Origin: Heloderma charlesbogerti
Lineage: Eukaryota > Chordata > Lepidosauria > Squamata > Helodermatidae
Direction of reading: 5' to 3'
DNA: 64,000 nt
Assembly (NCBI GenBank): GCA_026122225.1
Contig: JANEZZ010000799.1
Span: 151,256 to 215,255, forward strand
The first letter of the stretch is position 1. Each line of letters begins with the position of its first letter. The notes beneath the pieces were generated by a model that had not been told where the DNA came from, ran no database searches, and saw nothing but the letters and a program-made list of their open reading frames with translations. Positions 41,995 through 52,830 of this stretch are shown here, in pieces. Position numbers and translations under genes: made by a program.

Positions 41995-44710
41995 AAATTT
42001 ATTTATTTAATTAATTAATTTCTTAATCACCCATCTGGCCGGTCACCGGCCACTCTGGGAAATGTACAACAATACAATTTTAAACAGTAAAATTATACAT
42101 TAAAACATCGTCTAAAAATACCCTAACCTGCCCCAAATGCCTGCCTGAACAACCACGTTTTCAATGCGTGGTGGAAGCTCATTAAAGAGGGGGCATGACG
42201 GAGTTCCCTAGGGAGGGAGTTCCACAGAGTGGGGGCCACCACAGAGAAGGCCCTCTCCCTCGTCCTCACCAGCCTAGCTGTCTTGGCTGATGCGACAGAG
42301 AGAAGGCCATCCAAGGTTGATCTTGTTGCGCGGACTGTCTGGTGTTGCTGGAGGCGCTCCTTGAGATAGGCTGGGCCAGAACCGCATAGGGGTTTAAAGG
42401 TCAATGCCAACACCTTGAATTTGGCCCAGAAAACAACTGGCAGCCAGTGCAACTCCTTCAGCACCAGAGTGATGTGATTACCGGCAGCTGCCTTTAATCA
42501 GGCGAGCCGCCGTGTTCTGCACCAGCTGCAGCTTCCGAACCATCTTCAAGGGTAACCCCATGTAGAGCGCATTACAGTAGTCTAGATGAGAGGAGACCAG
42601 GGCATGCACTACCGATGGGAGCAGATGGCCGGGAAGGTAGGGGCGCAGCTGCCATATCAGATGGAGTTGATACAGCGCTGTCCGGCTCACAGCTGACACC
42701 TGAGCCTCCATGGACAGCTGGGAGTCCAAAAAGATCCCCAAGCTGTGGACCTAGTTTTTCAAGGGTAGCCATGCCCCATTCAACACCAGGTCAGGATCCC
42801 CCAACCTCCTCTTGTCTCCCACCAAAAGTACCTCGGTCTTGTCAGGGTTCAGCTTCAGCTTATTCCTCCCCATCCAGCCACTCACCGTCTCCAGACATTT
42901 GGACAGGGATTCTACGGCCAACCTTGGTAAAAATTTAAACCAAGGTAGAGCTGCGTGTCATCCATGTATTGATGACACCGCACCCCAAACGTTCTGATGA
43001 TAGCCCCCAGCGGCTTCACATAGATGTTAAATAGCATCGGGGAGAGGATGGAACCCTGTGGCACCCTATAAGTGAGCGGCCACGGGTCCAAAACGTCCTC
43101 TCCCAGTGCTACCCTCTGGTACCTGCTGGAAAGGAAGGACCAGAACCATCGTAATATGGTGTCTCCAATGCCCAACCTCTCCAGGCGGTCCAGGAGGATA
43201 CTGTGGTCAACAGTATCAAAAGCTGCTGAGAGGTCGAGGAGAACAAGGAAGGAGCATTTGCCCCTATCCAGAGCCCTCCTCATATCATCCACCAAAGCGA
43301 CCAAGGCCGTTTCTGTCCCAATGCCCAGGCCTGAAGTCCGAATGAAATGGATCTAAATAATCGGCTTCTTCCAAGTGTGCCTTCAACTGCATCGCCACCA
43401 CCCACTCAATCACCTTGCCCAAAAATGGCAGATTCGAGACTGGGCGAAGGTTGTTCAGAACTTGGGGATCCAAGGAGGGCTTCTTTAAGATTGGTCTTAT
43501 CACTGCCTCCCTGAGAGCTGATGGCATCACTCCCTCCTCAAGGGAGGCATTTACCACCACCCTGATCCCCTCACCCAGCCTCTCTCTGCAGCTCATAATG
43601 AGCCAAGATGGGCAATTAATTTTATCCGTGAAGTGCCTTGCCAAGGCCTCACAGGAAGCCTTAGAATGCTCCAGCGGTTCCGGAGCAACTGGACCGACAA
43701 GGCTCCGGACCACTTGGAACAGCCTCCTGGGACAGCACTCTGCAGACGCGATAGAGGCAGCATAATATTCCTTCTTTGCTGCCTTCATCGCCATGTGATA
43801 GGCTGAAGATACAGCTCTAGCCTGTGTCCGATCGTCTTCGGAGCGAGACTTCCACCACCGGCACTCTAGCTGTCTCACCTCCTGTTTCAGAGCTCATAAC
43901 CATGGATTAAACCATGGTGCAGTTCAAACCCGGTTCAGGGGGAAGAGGGCGTTTCGGAGCCACCCGATCTAATGCCCCAGGGATTGCGGCATTCCAGCCA
44001 CTCACCAGGGTCTCGACCGCATGGCCGTTGGCGTGCTCCAGAGAATCCCCAAGTGCATTCAGGAATTCATTCGGATGCATAGGACACCTGGGGCGGACCA
44101 TTTTAATGGGTCCTCCACCCCTGCGGAAGGGTTGTGGAACCAAGAAGTCCAATGTCACCAGATAGTGATCTGACCATGACAAGGAGGTGGTGGATATACC
44201 CCTGACTTCCAGATCACTCCCCGCTTCTCCAGAAACAAACACAAAGTCTAGTGCATGACCAGCTACATGGGTGGGCCCAGTTGGAATAGGGTACAGCTCC
44301 CAGGAAGCCATGGTCTCCATGAAGTCCCGAGGTGCCCCCGTGAGGATGGCCTCTGAACGTACATTGAAGTCCCCCAACACCAATAAGTTAGGGGACTGCA
44401 CACGCTCATCAGAGACCACCTCAAGCACCTCGGCCAGGGAGTAAGTCATGCAGCAGGGTGGGCAGTACATGAGCAGAATCCCCAGACTGCCCTTCGGGCC
44501 CAACCTCCAGCACATGCACTCAGCAGCCTTGGTCTCCTGGAGAGGGGGTCTGGTGAAGACCAAGGACTCCTGGTAGGTAACAGCCCCCCCTCAATCCCCA
44601 GCCCTCAGCTGCTGTGCATACGAAAATCCAGCTGGGCATGTGGCTGCAAGAGTTGGAGCAGCGCCCTCAGCCAGCCAGGTCTCTGTAATACATGCCGTAA
44701 TACATTAAAT
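41995..44710 (-). mobile_element. L2 LINE, longest copy (endonuclease to tail)
   Basis: Read on the minus strand: endonuclease remnants (43907-44563) with LVLGDFNVRSEAIL (GDFN motif) and LSWSDHYLVTLDFL (SDH motif), then linker and thumb (43285-43878, GKVIEWVVAMQLKAHLEEAD). Next are RT motif A FLVLLDLSAAFDTVDHSILL, motif B VPQGSILSPMLFNIYV and motif C as YMDDTQLYL (YMDD, a usable variant), then LVQNTAARLIKGS and C-terminus RERAFSVVAPTLWNSLPREL. There are frameshifts near 43300 and 42740-42910 and a 5' truncation near 44710. The tail lies at 41995-42030. Confidence 0.92.
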
Positions 44711-44919
44711 GAATATCTATTATTTATTTAAAATGCTTCTAGGTGGCCTTTAAGAGCAAAATCCTTCCCATACTTAAGTGTTCATATATAAAATATTGGA
44801 TATAAAATACCTTTGACACCATGATTCGTCTCATCCAGTAAGTACTTGGTTAAATCCGAAATACCAAGATTTATTCTAGACTTTACTGGCAAAAAATTGG
44901 AAAGGTAACTAACAACTTT
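44711..44919. other. Single-copy non-coding DNA
   Basis: Nothing recognisable. Confidence 0.3.
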
Positions 44920-45080
44920 GCCCCATGTAGGTTGTTGGTAAGTATGCCCCGCTAAGTTCAATGGGATTTATTCCTGGAAAAGCATTAATAGGATTACAGC
45001 TTTTGGTAATGTACTCTTAAGGGGCAGAAAATTTCATTGAACTCAGTCGGGCTTACTTACAAGTAGACATACACAGGCTC
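44920..45080. mobile_element. FB-2 hairpin elements, two worn pieces
   Basis: GTAAGTATGCCCCGCTAAGT, TCAATGGGATTTATTCCTGG, ATAGGATTACAGC; then CATTGAACTCAGTCGGGCTT and AGTAGACATACACAGG. Confidence 0.5.
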
Positions 45081-45129
45081 AGGCTGTCTGTTTTTAATCA
45101 TGCAAACAGGAGAATATGCAGGTTATATA

Positions 45130-45133
<4 letters not shown>

Positions 45134-45162
<29 letters not shown>
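45134..45162. repeat. (GT)n microsatellite
   Basis: About 14 uninterrupted GT units. Confidence 0.95.
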
Positions 45163-45164
<2 letters not shown>

Positions 45165-45689
45165 AGACAGGTGGGAAAGGCAAAGAGTTCTGGATCTGGA
45201 TCAAGGCTTGCATGAAGGAAGCCTTAGTGTACTCAGGTTTGATTTCCCACAGGGGTTTTTCCTTACAGCCCCAATTAAGTGCCCTTGCGTAATAATGTTA
45301 AGAGAGGGGGGAATTCCCCACCTACTACTATGCTATCTCCTTTTCTTTAAACGTACCCCTGCACTGAGCACTGGGAAACCATCAACACCTCTGTTTCCTC
45401 CATTTCTTACATTGCACAAAGCGAGCCTGATATTCTTCGCAAAGATTTCAGGACGAGTTGGCTGCCATCTTCGTCACACAGGGTGCTGCTGCTGCCTGTA
45501 GCACTCTGCTTCTGTAGCACAAACACTTTCTCTTCCTCTCACCACAGACTACCTCTCGGCCCTTAACACTGTATTCTCATGATAAGATTATGCGGCGATT
45601 AATGGAAAAGAATAGGGTTTTGTGGATCTATGTTTTAAGAAAATCCCAGCAAAACCAACATCGCCACAAATATCCAAACCTTTCTTAGT
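45163..45689. other. Single-copy non-coding DNA
   Basis: Nothing recognisable. Confidence 0.3.
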
Positions 45690-45903
45690 GAGAGATGCTC
45701 AGCAGTGGAAGAGACTGCCTCGGTGGTGGGTTATCCATAGCGAGGTGGTGGGTTCTCTGTCACTGGAGGTATTTAAGCAGAAGCCGGAGGGCCACCTGTC
45801 AGGGATGCTGTAGCTATACGCTCCACTGCAGAGCCTGCACTGAGCAGGGGGTTGGGCTAGATGACCTCTGAGGTCCCTTCCAATTCTCTTATTCTATGTT
45901 TCT
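45690..45903 (+). mobile_element. CR1-type LINE 3' end, old
   Basis: GGGTTCTCTGTCACTGGAGG, CACCTGTCAGGGATGCTGTA, GAGCAGGGGGTTGGGCTAGA and a TTATTCTATG end. More diverged than the 6.8- and 22.8-kb copies. Confidence 0.75.
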
Positions 45904-47887
45904 AGTGAAGTCAGAACAGGTCTTACTGTTCGCCTCAATGAGGAGAAGGGCCAACAGGGTAAGGAGTTTATTTAAAAATATTAAATAAATATTAATTAAT
46001 AAACACATATTATTATTTATTAACAATAATCACGAATCAACACGATAACATCGTAGAAGTTCACCACGCATTCCTGGTTAAAACTATTTAAAATCTTTTG
46101 AGCAACTAAAAAGATGCTCTGATGATAAATGGTTTTTAACGTAGCTGCTTATCATCCCTGGGTGGCAAGCTCCTTCTTAAAAGAGGGACACCCCTCCTTC
46201 TTTCCCATGCATGGTGGAAGGTCTCTTCCGAGACAGTACAACAAACGTGCACAGCATCAAGAAGCAAAGTATGTCTTTTGCTTCAGAATTATTCTTTTTA
46301 CTCATATGCAAATTTATACAAATCAAACTAGTTAATGAATTGATTAAATTTATATGATCAAGATTTCTTTTATTCGGTGGGTATTTATAAGAGAAGACCC
46401 TAATCGTGCAAATTCATCTTCACGTGACTTGGGCTCACACTATGTTTTCCAAGGTTTCACTCAATGCAACCGCGGAAAGGACATGAGGGAGCTGGTATCC
46501 CTGCCCCCCAATACACGAAACGTGGACTGCAGTGAGGAGGCAGAGTCACACTGACGCCCAAGAATTATGCAGCACCTGCCCCTGGGTGGATTTCCCCCCA
46601 GCCTCCACTGAACTGCTGCCATTACTTCTTGTGTAACTCACAGGCGACTCGAACAAGCAGTGATTCTTCCCTCTTGGACTGGGAAACCAGAAGTAAAACA
46701 TCAGAAGCCTGTGGTAGTTAGGGATGCCACTGAACGTTGTAATTAGTTGGCTCACTAGCTGAACTTTGCCGGTTCAAAATGCTCACCCTTTAACAAGACT
46801 GGACTGGCATTTTACAAATTTGCTATTATGTTTGGAATTGATTACAAGCTTCCGAGCATGCACAGTCTGGATCTGAATAATGCTATTTCCGCACATGTGC
46901 TGAGTTAGTTGGATTAACCCCTTTCTTGCTTACAGTAAACTGCGATGATGTCACATCTGTCTTACTCTTGTCAGATTGGATTTGGGTTGCTGTTGTTCTT
47001 ACCGTACTTCCTTTTATTTTGTTTGGTATGTACTTTACTTACAGCTGCTGGTGGGTAGAATGTTTCTGTGAAAGGTCACATAAAAACAACCAATCAGGAA
47101 CAGGGTATGTAACATGTTGACGCATGACGTCATGATGCGCTATGCATTTCCAAACGACAACTCCCAAAATGCACTTTGATATTGCACAAACGCAAAAGCT
47201 CGCTTATGTGTAACTAGAGTTCGTTATAAGGCAGAGCTGTTGTTTGAGCTTACATGGGTGAGTTCGTTGTTATCTGAGGAAATAACCAATTCACCTGGGT
47301 TAAGTTCGACCATTACTAGTCATAGCGTAGTGATTAAGAGAATGAACTGTGGGCTGGGACAGCTGAGATACTGTACACAAAATGTCCTGAACACTTGGCA
47401 AAATCCTGACAAAATGGTATCATACGGGGCCGGACTCGTGCTATCAGTTTCAGCTCCTAATAATAAAAGCAAATAGGGGGATGGTAACAAAGAAACACTC
47501 AACAACGTATTTTGCTCATGTAGGTTAATGGTAATCAAGATCAACACTCTTCTATTGTTTGAAGGAAGGACAGAAAATACAGCAGCATATAGTTTTCTCA
47601 AGGCATGGCAGATGTCATATTACCATGCTAAGTTTGCTGGTCAGCAGAAATGCAGAGGCCGGGCGTGTGCAGCGGAGAATTGGTAGATGGAGCTGACTTT
47701 CTGTGCCCAGAAATTCTTTCCTCAATGATTCCTGCTATGCCTCCCCTCCACCCCGAACTGGATGTATTTCCTGTCTTGGGGCCAAATAAAAATTAGGGAG
47801 GAGAGGCTACTCAAGTGGGCCTCTTCCACTCTGGCTGCCATCACAGATTCTGCCTGCAAATGTACCCTGGCATGACTGTTGAGAGCA
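45904..47887. other. Mostly single-copy non-coding DNA
   Basis: AT-rich with short open frames. A weak FB-1 scrap (ACAACTCCCAAAATGCA) is at 47157-47173. No exon recognised. Confidence 0.3.
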
Positions 47888-48292
47888 GAGGTGCGGTGGA
47901 GGCCGGGCTCACAGGGTCAAAGGACTGGGACTTTTTGATTAGCAGGGACAATGATGTCATCTGCTACCTCTCCCCTCAGGCTTCCCAGTTCCCTCCGAGC
48001 TTAGCTTCAATCCTCACAGTATGTGGTGGCAAATGGATTTTCCCCAGCGACAATATATTGTTGTGAGCATTCCCTGTTGCAATACAAAATATTCTGGGGT
48101 GACTTGGCCTTGAATGGGTAATTCAGACCCATTAACTTCACAAAAGGCCCACAAAAGTAGTATCTCTCTCACACACACACACGGATCAACACAACTGCCT
48201 GCATTTTTGCTATCGCACTGGGGTTGTGGCTATGGGGCCTCTAATGATGAGTGCCTGTACGTCCAAATTTACCACTACACCACTGGTTAAGG
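47888..48292 (-). mobile_element. SINE-B copy 3
   Basis: GGTGCGGTGGAGGCCGGGCT, GACAATGATGTCATC, CGACAATATATTGTTG, ACACGGATCAACACAACTGC and CAAATTTACCACTACACCAC, with an internal CA run (48168-48181). Confidence 0.55.
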
Positions 48293-48719
48293 GACCCCTG
48301 CGTTTGCCTGAGAGCATGCTATTTCATCCGCTGCTAGCCCCATGTCAAACATTCTTCCCATTAAGTGAATGTTTGGGTTTGTTCCCTCACTCTCTTTATG
48401 GGAGTTGGACTTGTGATTAAGCACCCCTAAATTATCCTTAGGAATTCATTTTTTCTGAAGTCTTCATTTTCCACGTTTCATACTTGCAATTTCTCTTAAA
48501 TAACTCCAGTATGAAGAATACTTTAAATATTGCCAGTTGTTTTCTTTCTTTCTTTCTTTTTGCTTTAATCGTGAAACAGATGTTGGAAACTGCAGCCTTG
48601 TTCTCTGTATTTCCATGTATATCAGTGGTTCAAAACAGCGACCTTCGGGAAATTCTTTCCGCGCTGACTTTTCAGCCAATGGACAGGGACTGCGTGCTGC
48701 AAAGGTTTCTGAGAAACTA
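48293..48719. other. Single-copy non-coding DNA
   Basis: A short TTTC run at 48541-48560. Nothing else. Confidence 0.3.
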
Positions 48720-49000
48720 GGAAGCTGCCTTAAACTAAGTCAAACCATTGGCCCATCTTGGTCAGCACTGTTTACACCAGCCTTCCTCAACCTGGTGACC
48801 TTCAGATGTGTTCGACTATATCTCCCATAATTTATGGGAGTTGTAGTCCAACACACCTGGAGGGAACCAGGATGGGGAGGCTGGTCTACATTGACTGGCT
48901 ACAGCTTTCCAAGGTTTCAGACAGGTGTCTTTCCCATCCCTACCTGGAGATGCCAGGGATTGAACTGGGAATCTTCTGCAGGCAAAACAAGCGCATTACC
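48720..49000 (-). mobile_element. tRNA-derived SINE-A, split by an FB-1 hairpin
   Basis: On the minus strand the tRNA-related start is eroded, but CCCAGTTCAATCCCTGGCAT (box-B region) and CTCCAGGTAGGGATGGG are present at 48940-48975. After the FB-1 insertion (48778-48883) the body continues with CAAGATGGGCCAATGG and ends TTAAGGCAGCTTCC. A related SINE is at 21936-22110. Confidence 0.7.
48778..48883. mobile_element. FB-1 hairpin MITE inside a SINE
   Basis: CAGCCTTCCTCAACCTGG to GGATGGGGAGGCTG, with TATCTCCCATAA / TTATGGGAGTTGTA at its turn. Flanks GTTTACAC (48770-48777) and GTCTACAT (48884-48891) match at 6 of 8 bases, consistent with an old 8-bp duplication. Confidence 0.75.
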
Positions 49001-49324
49001 GCTTCTGTAGCATTGCACTTGCAGAGCACTCATCCTGATTGTGCAGGTGGCCCTCACTACCACCCCACATAAATTGAGCATGTGCCCCACAACACACCCA
49101 GCGCCCCCGCCCCTTGCAGTTGCACACTGTAGGAAAGACCAGCCATAGTGGACACTGGCCAAGCTATCTTTCAGAGAGATCACTTATGACACTACCAATC
49201 TTCTCACCATAAAAACTGTCCAAAGTACCTCAGTTTGAAAACCTTACAGCATGAAACCCATTCTTGCTTTGCCAGAATAAGGACTTTTAGGCACCAGAGG
49301 ACCAATGTCTTTGCAATAAGCTCT
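49001..49324. other. Single-copy non-coding DNA
   Basis: Nothing recognisable. Confidence 0.3.
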
Positions 49325-49510
49325 AAATCAGGGGTGGGCCAGATGCAGGCCACAGGCCACACGTGGCTCCCACCAGCCCTGGATGCCGTCTCCACCATGT
49401 CGCCGAATTTGGCAGCAGCAAAAAAAAGAAAAAGAAAAAAAAAGGTCAATTTTAGTGCTGCAGAGCACTAAAAGGGTCAAATTAGCTTGTTCTGAAGCTA
49501 AATTTGACTT
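49325..49510. mobile_element. hAT-like repeat fragment
   Basis: AATCAGGGGTGGGCCAGATG, CAGGCCACACGTGGCTCCC, then an A-rich run (49420-49442). A CAGGGGTGGGC-type end as at 38612. Confidence 0.4.
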
Positions 49511-49985
49511 CAGACACTAAAAGGGTGTAATTTAGCTCGAGAACCTCCCAGTAGTCACTCTCTTGAAAAATGAAAATGGGAGAGGATTAATTCATCATCT
49601 TTACAGTGTAAATGATGAATATTTCGAGCTCTGATTCTTTCCTACAGGTCCTTAAAGAACTTTATCTCTCCCTGGAATGAAATCACCGTCATATTATTAT
49701 GCAGGCCAATGGCTTTTAGAATGTCTCCACTCAGAGTTTACAAGGCTTGTCAGTGCAGAAGTCTCAACTTCTTCAAAATCAAAAATATTTGCACAAAAAT
49801 GTAGAAGCTTGAGGGCAGGGTGGGGGTGGGGATCTCCATATTGTAAAAGTAAAGGCTATTTACTGTGTTTGTTTCATTTGTGTCCTGTCCGTCCTCCTGG
49901 GGGAGCTCAGAGATACACTCAGTCCTCACTACAATTCTATGAAAAAGGCTAGGAGGAGAGACAGAAACTTTCCTAAGTCCTTAGA
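49511..49985. other. Single-copy non-coding DNA
   Basis: Nothing recognisable. Confidence 0.3.
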
Positions 49986-50090
49986 ATAAGCTAAGGCTGC
50001 AATCCTATACCAACTTACCTGGGAGTCAGTTCCATTGAACGCAATGGGAATTATCTCTGAGTAGACACACATAGGATTGCACAGTTAATA
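49986..50090. mobile_element. FB-2 hairpin element, best copy
   Basis: GGCTGCAATCCTATACCAAC and CTTACCTGGGAGTCAGTTCC on the left pair with GGGAATTATCTCTGAGTAGA and CACATAGGATTGCACAG on the right around a TTGAACGCAATG turn. A dispersed non-coding hairpin family distinct from FB-1. Confidence 0.6.
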
Positions 50091-50784
50091 TCTACAGGCA
50101 GCTTCATGTATTGCAATTTATCCTGGAAAGATCAGTGTTTTATGCAACAGAGATGTCGCTTATGAACACTGCTCATACATCTCTACCTACCTGTGTACAT
50201 TTGTCTGCGTACCCTGGCCCAATCAATTTCCCCAGGCACATATACACAAGTGTTCAATGATGCATGCACCTGCATATATGACATCCGCATGTTATATATT
50301 TGTTATGGAAACAGCAGCATAACATCAGTGTTTCCGATCACAATTGTAATGTTCAGAGTGTGGACTGGAACTTGGGTTTCATTGTGCACCAGCAAACTCA
50401 GGTTTGTCGCCAAGTGTACACTTGACAGGGAACACCAGCCAATCTTGGCTCTCCGAGGAGTGCACCAATATGATCAATGTGTTTGCAATCATGCATTTGT
50501 CACACGTTACATTTTTTAGATGTACATTCTAAAAAGGCTTAGTTCTATGCCGAAAAAACAACCTTATTTTTGAAGGCTGTGAAGACCAGCCTTCAAAATC
50601 AAAGACAAATATGATGGCAGGTCAGTAGACCTGGGAAAAAATCCACTAGGAGGTTCTCTCACACACAACACATGAAATTAAATGAGATTTGCTCAACAGC
50701 ATAGAAACCCACTCATTTCACATGGAGATCTCCCCAGTAGATGCAGCCCCAGATCTGCTCACCTGGTACCAGGCTTAAGACCTA
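50091..50784. other. Single-copy non-coding DNA
   Basis: Nothing recognisable. Confidence 0.3.
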
Positions 50785-50855
50785 CAGCAGCTGGGAGATG
50801 CTGGGAGTTGTGGTCCAACACATCTGGAGTGCACCAGGTTGGGGATGGCTGACCC
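50785..50855. mobile_element. FB-1 hairpin, right half
   Basis: GATGCTGGGAGTTGTGGTCC, CATCTGGAGTGCACCAGG, GGGGATGGCTG. Confidence 0.6.
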
Positions 50856-51083
50856 ACATGCAGGCTCTTCTTTGAGCCAGAGCGTTTTCTCATTCAACTA
50901 TGAGTTCCTAAACCATTATGAAATATAAATAACCAAATCGCTGTTATTGACAACACGTTACAATGGGACCAGTTAACTGTATCTTTCTCCTTATCTACTT
51001 GTTAGCAATATATTCTGAAGCACCTAGCAATTAAATCCCTTCCATCCTGGAGAAAACAAAACAAAGCACCTAACCTGCGGCAA

Positions 51084-51279
51084 TATCCAACAGGGCAAAG
51101 TGCTAACGCAAATTGTTTTGCACTAGCATAGATTACTCCAGCACAACGCCAATCGCACTGGTTGGCACGCCGAGTTTTCCAGGAAAACTCAACACGTCAG
51201 CTAACAGTATTGGCGTTGTGCTAGAGTAGTTCATGCTACCATCACGTAAGTTACGTTAGCAGTTGCGCCCCGTTGGATA
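51084..51279. mobile_element. Long imperfect hairpin element
   Basis: Outer arms TATCCAACAGGGCAAAGTGC (51084-51103) pair with GCAGTTGCGCCCCGTTGGAT near 51260-51278. Inner arms CTCCAGCACAACGCCAAT (51134-51151) pair with ATTGGCGTTGTGCTAGAGTA (51210-51229), and GAGTTTTCC with GGAAAACTC at the turn. Almost the whole 196 bases fold as one hairpin. Non-coding; no second copy seen in the window. Confidence 0.6.
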
Positions 51280-52187
51280 CGGTCCCTTGAATTTAATCTA
51301 AGCACCTCCCTAGAAGAACCTCTTCCAGAGGAATTCAGCATCTTAACAGCATGAAGAGCCAAAATGATTGCCTGTGAGATAGAGATGTCTTGAGCTCCCA
51401 CTGGTTAGAATGGTAAAAAAGCTGAAATGTGCAGTAACAAATTACTGTTCAACGTTTACGTAGATGTATGTCCTGAAAGGCACTAGCAAGCACCACAATG
51501 CTAAACATTTCCTTGACACTTGCTTCCACTGAAACAGCTTAGGAGCAAAGACTCTGCACAGTCGCAAGACAATTCCATTGAAATCAGTGGGACTTGCTTC
51601 CAAATAAACTGGAAGGGCCAATGGCTGACATTACAGTGGAGACGCCTGTCAACAAATTAATGACTTACATGTCAATCCTATGCACATTCATTCACATATG
51701 AATAAAATCTGTTAGAGCAGCACTAACTAGGTTTAGGATTACTGCAGCTGAAACCAATTTGGAAGTTAGTGCCATTGAAATAAATGAGCTTTCAAACTAA
51801 ATGTGACTGGAGAAAAAGCAAGTAGATTCCCACTGATGACAATTTAGCTAAAAACTGCAACTGTAGGAGAGTTCTCTTGGGGGATGACAAAGACATGTAC
51901 ATACCCCAGTTAAAATTTGCCTTTAAATGGGCATATTTCTTTTAGCTTAAACACAGAGGTTCTGATTACCAGAAGCAACATCTTCAACAGGTGCTCCAAA
52001 CAGCATCATAAAGCAGAAGAAGAAGGGGTGGGGGGAGAGAGAAATCAGACAGCTGATCTGGAAATAACACACACATCTTATATTTCTCATCTCGGCAACT
52101 CTTAAAGACGAATTGTTACCACCAAACAGGGCAAGAGCCGTACCATGAAAAGACCCTGGACACTGGGTGAAGATGTGGTGACCTTAC
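51280..52187. other. Intronic single-copy DNA next to the KCTD15 donor
   Basis: A weak FB-2 scrap (TCAGTGGGACTTGCTTCCA) is at 51584-51603. No other structure recognised. Confidence 0.35.
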
Positions 52188-52351
52188 CTGGAATCTGGGT
52201 ACTTTGTCAAGGTTGCCAGGCTGCTGGTGTACATGTGTCCTCCCACATCAATGTGCACAGGGGCATTCGATTTGGTGAGCTGAGCCGGGAGAGGAATTCC
52301 TTGAGCAGCCAGGGGAGAAACTGGGGACCGTGTTAAAGACAGCCGGGACAT
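52188..52351 (-). CDS. KCTD15: KCTD15 first coding exon (N-terminus and start of BTB/POZ domain)
   Basis: The minus strand from the ATG at 52351-52349 encodes 54 complete residues plus two bases of an Arg codon. It opens [17 protein letters not shown] and continues through [17 protein letters not shown] to a YPDS end. From memory this matches vertebrate KCTD15; KCTD1 differs in the first 15 residues (SRPLITRSPAS type) and has PESR, not PDSR. The VHIDVGG stretch is the first strand of the BTB/POZ fold. The family protein is about 255-285 residues, so only the first fifth is here. The exon starts at 52366 after a pyrimidine-rich acceptor ending TTCTAG (AG at 52368-52367) and ends at 52188 before a GTAAGG donor. 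The phase-2 split of the Arg codon is as expected for KCTD1/15. KCTD15 is known to inhibit AP-2 activity and neural-crest induction and has been linked to body weight. The last two statements are literature knowledge, not visible here. Confidence 0.95.
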
Positions 52352-52366
52352 AGTTCTTCCTTCCTC
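52352..52366 (-). other. KCTD15: KCTD15 exon 2, 5' segment upstream of the ATG
   Basis: Fifteen bases lie between the splice acceptor (AG at 52368-52367) and the ATG. They are in frame with the ATG and read EEGRT, resembling the AEGGN that precedes this Met in the longer human isoform. The upstream intron has a good polypyrimidine tract (roughly 52369-52390 on the minus strand). A longer isoform would need an upstream coding exon, and none was recognised in intron 1. Confidence 0.75.
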
Positions 52367-52419
52367 CTAGAAGCCACAGACAGAAAAGAACAGTTTTCTC
52401 TTAAATGCAGTTGTGCGTT

Positions 52420-52830
52420 ACCTTGATTCCAGTGTGATCACAGATCTAATAAGATCATTTTTGCATCTGCCTGATCACATATTCAGATAACAAATTATTG
52501 CCACCTCCGTAATTAAGTGTATTTGCATCACACTCTTCAAAGAACCAGCGGCAAAGAGAAAGATGCTTATTAGCAATAAGAAATCAAGAGAAAGAAATCT
52601 TTTTCAAGGTGTCAGCCTCAAGGGGCATAAAACAAACTGCAAAATTCTAATTAAAGGTCGCGGGCTTATGTGTTAGATGTGAAATATCCCCTGACAAACG
52701 AATAACCAATTTGTGAATTGGGATTCAGGGGGTTTTGCAAGTTTGTCTCAGTAACGAGACACCTCTAAATTAGTGACTTCCTCAGTACCTAAGGCATTTC
52801 ATTTAGACATGTAGTAAAATTCACATCAAA
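52420..52830. promoter_or_regulatory. Candidate conserved enhancer beside KCTD15 exon 2
   Basis: This is single-copy, AT-rich sequence just upstream of the coding exon. It holds homeodomain-type TAATTA (52510-52515), an exact POU octamer ATTTGCAT (52521-52528) and several TAAT cores. It lacks repeats and looks like the conserved non-coding elements found around developmental regulators. Conservation itself cannot be tested here, so this is inference from composition, motifs and position. Confidence 0.3.

Larger units (their letters stand above)
1..52187 (-). other. Provisional KCTD15 intron 2, transposon-rich
   Basis: No later KCTD15 exon was recognised on the minus strand below the donor at 52187-52186. 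The expected next exons would encode the rest of the BTB domain and the C-terminal half. The C-terminal exon should give an open frame of roughly 80 or more residues, and none of the minus-strand frames here resembles it. The interval is therefore read as intron, or intron plus an assembly join. Repeats are listed separately. A short (about 150-base) exon in a diverged stretch could have been missed. Confidence 0.4.
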
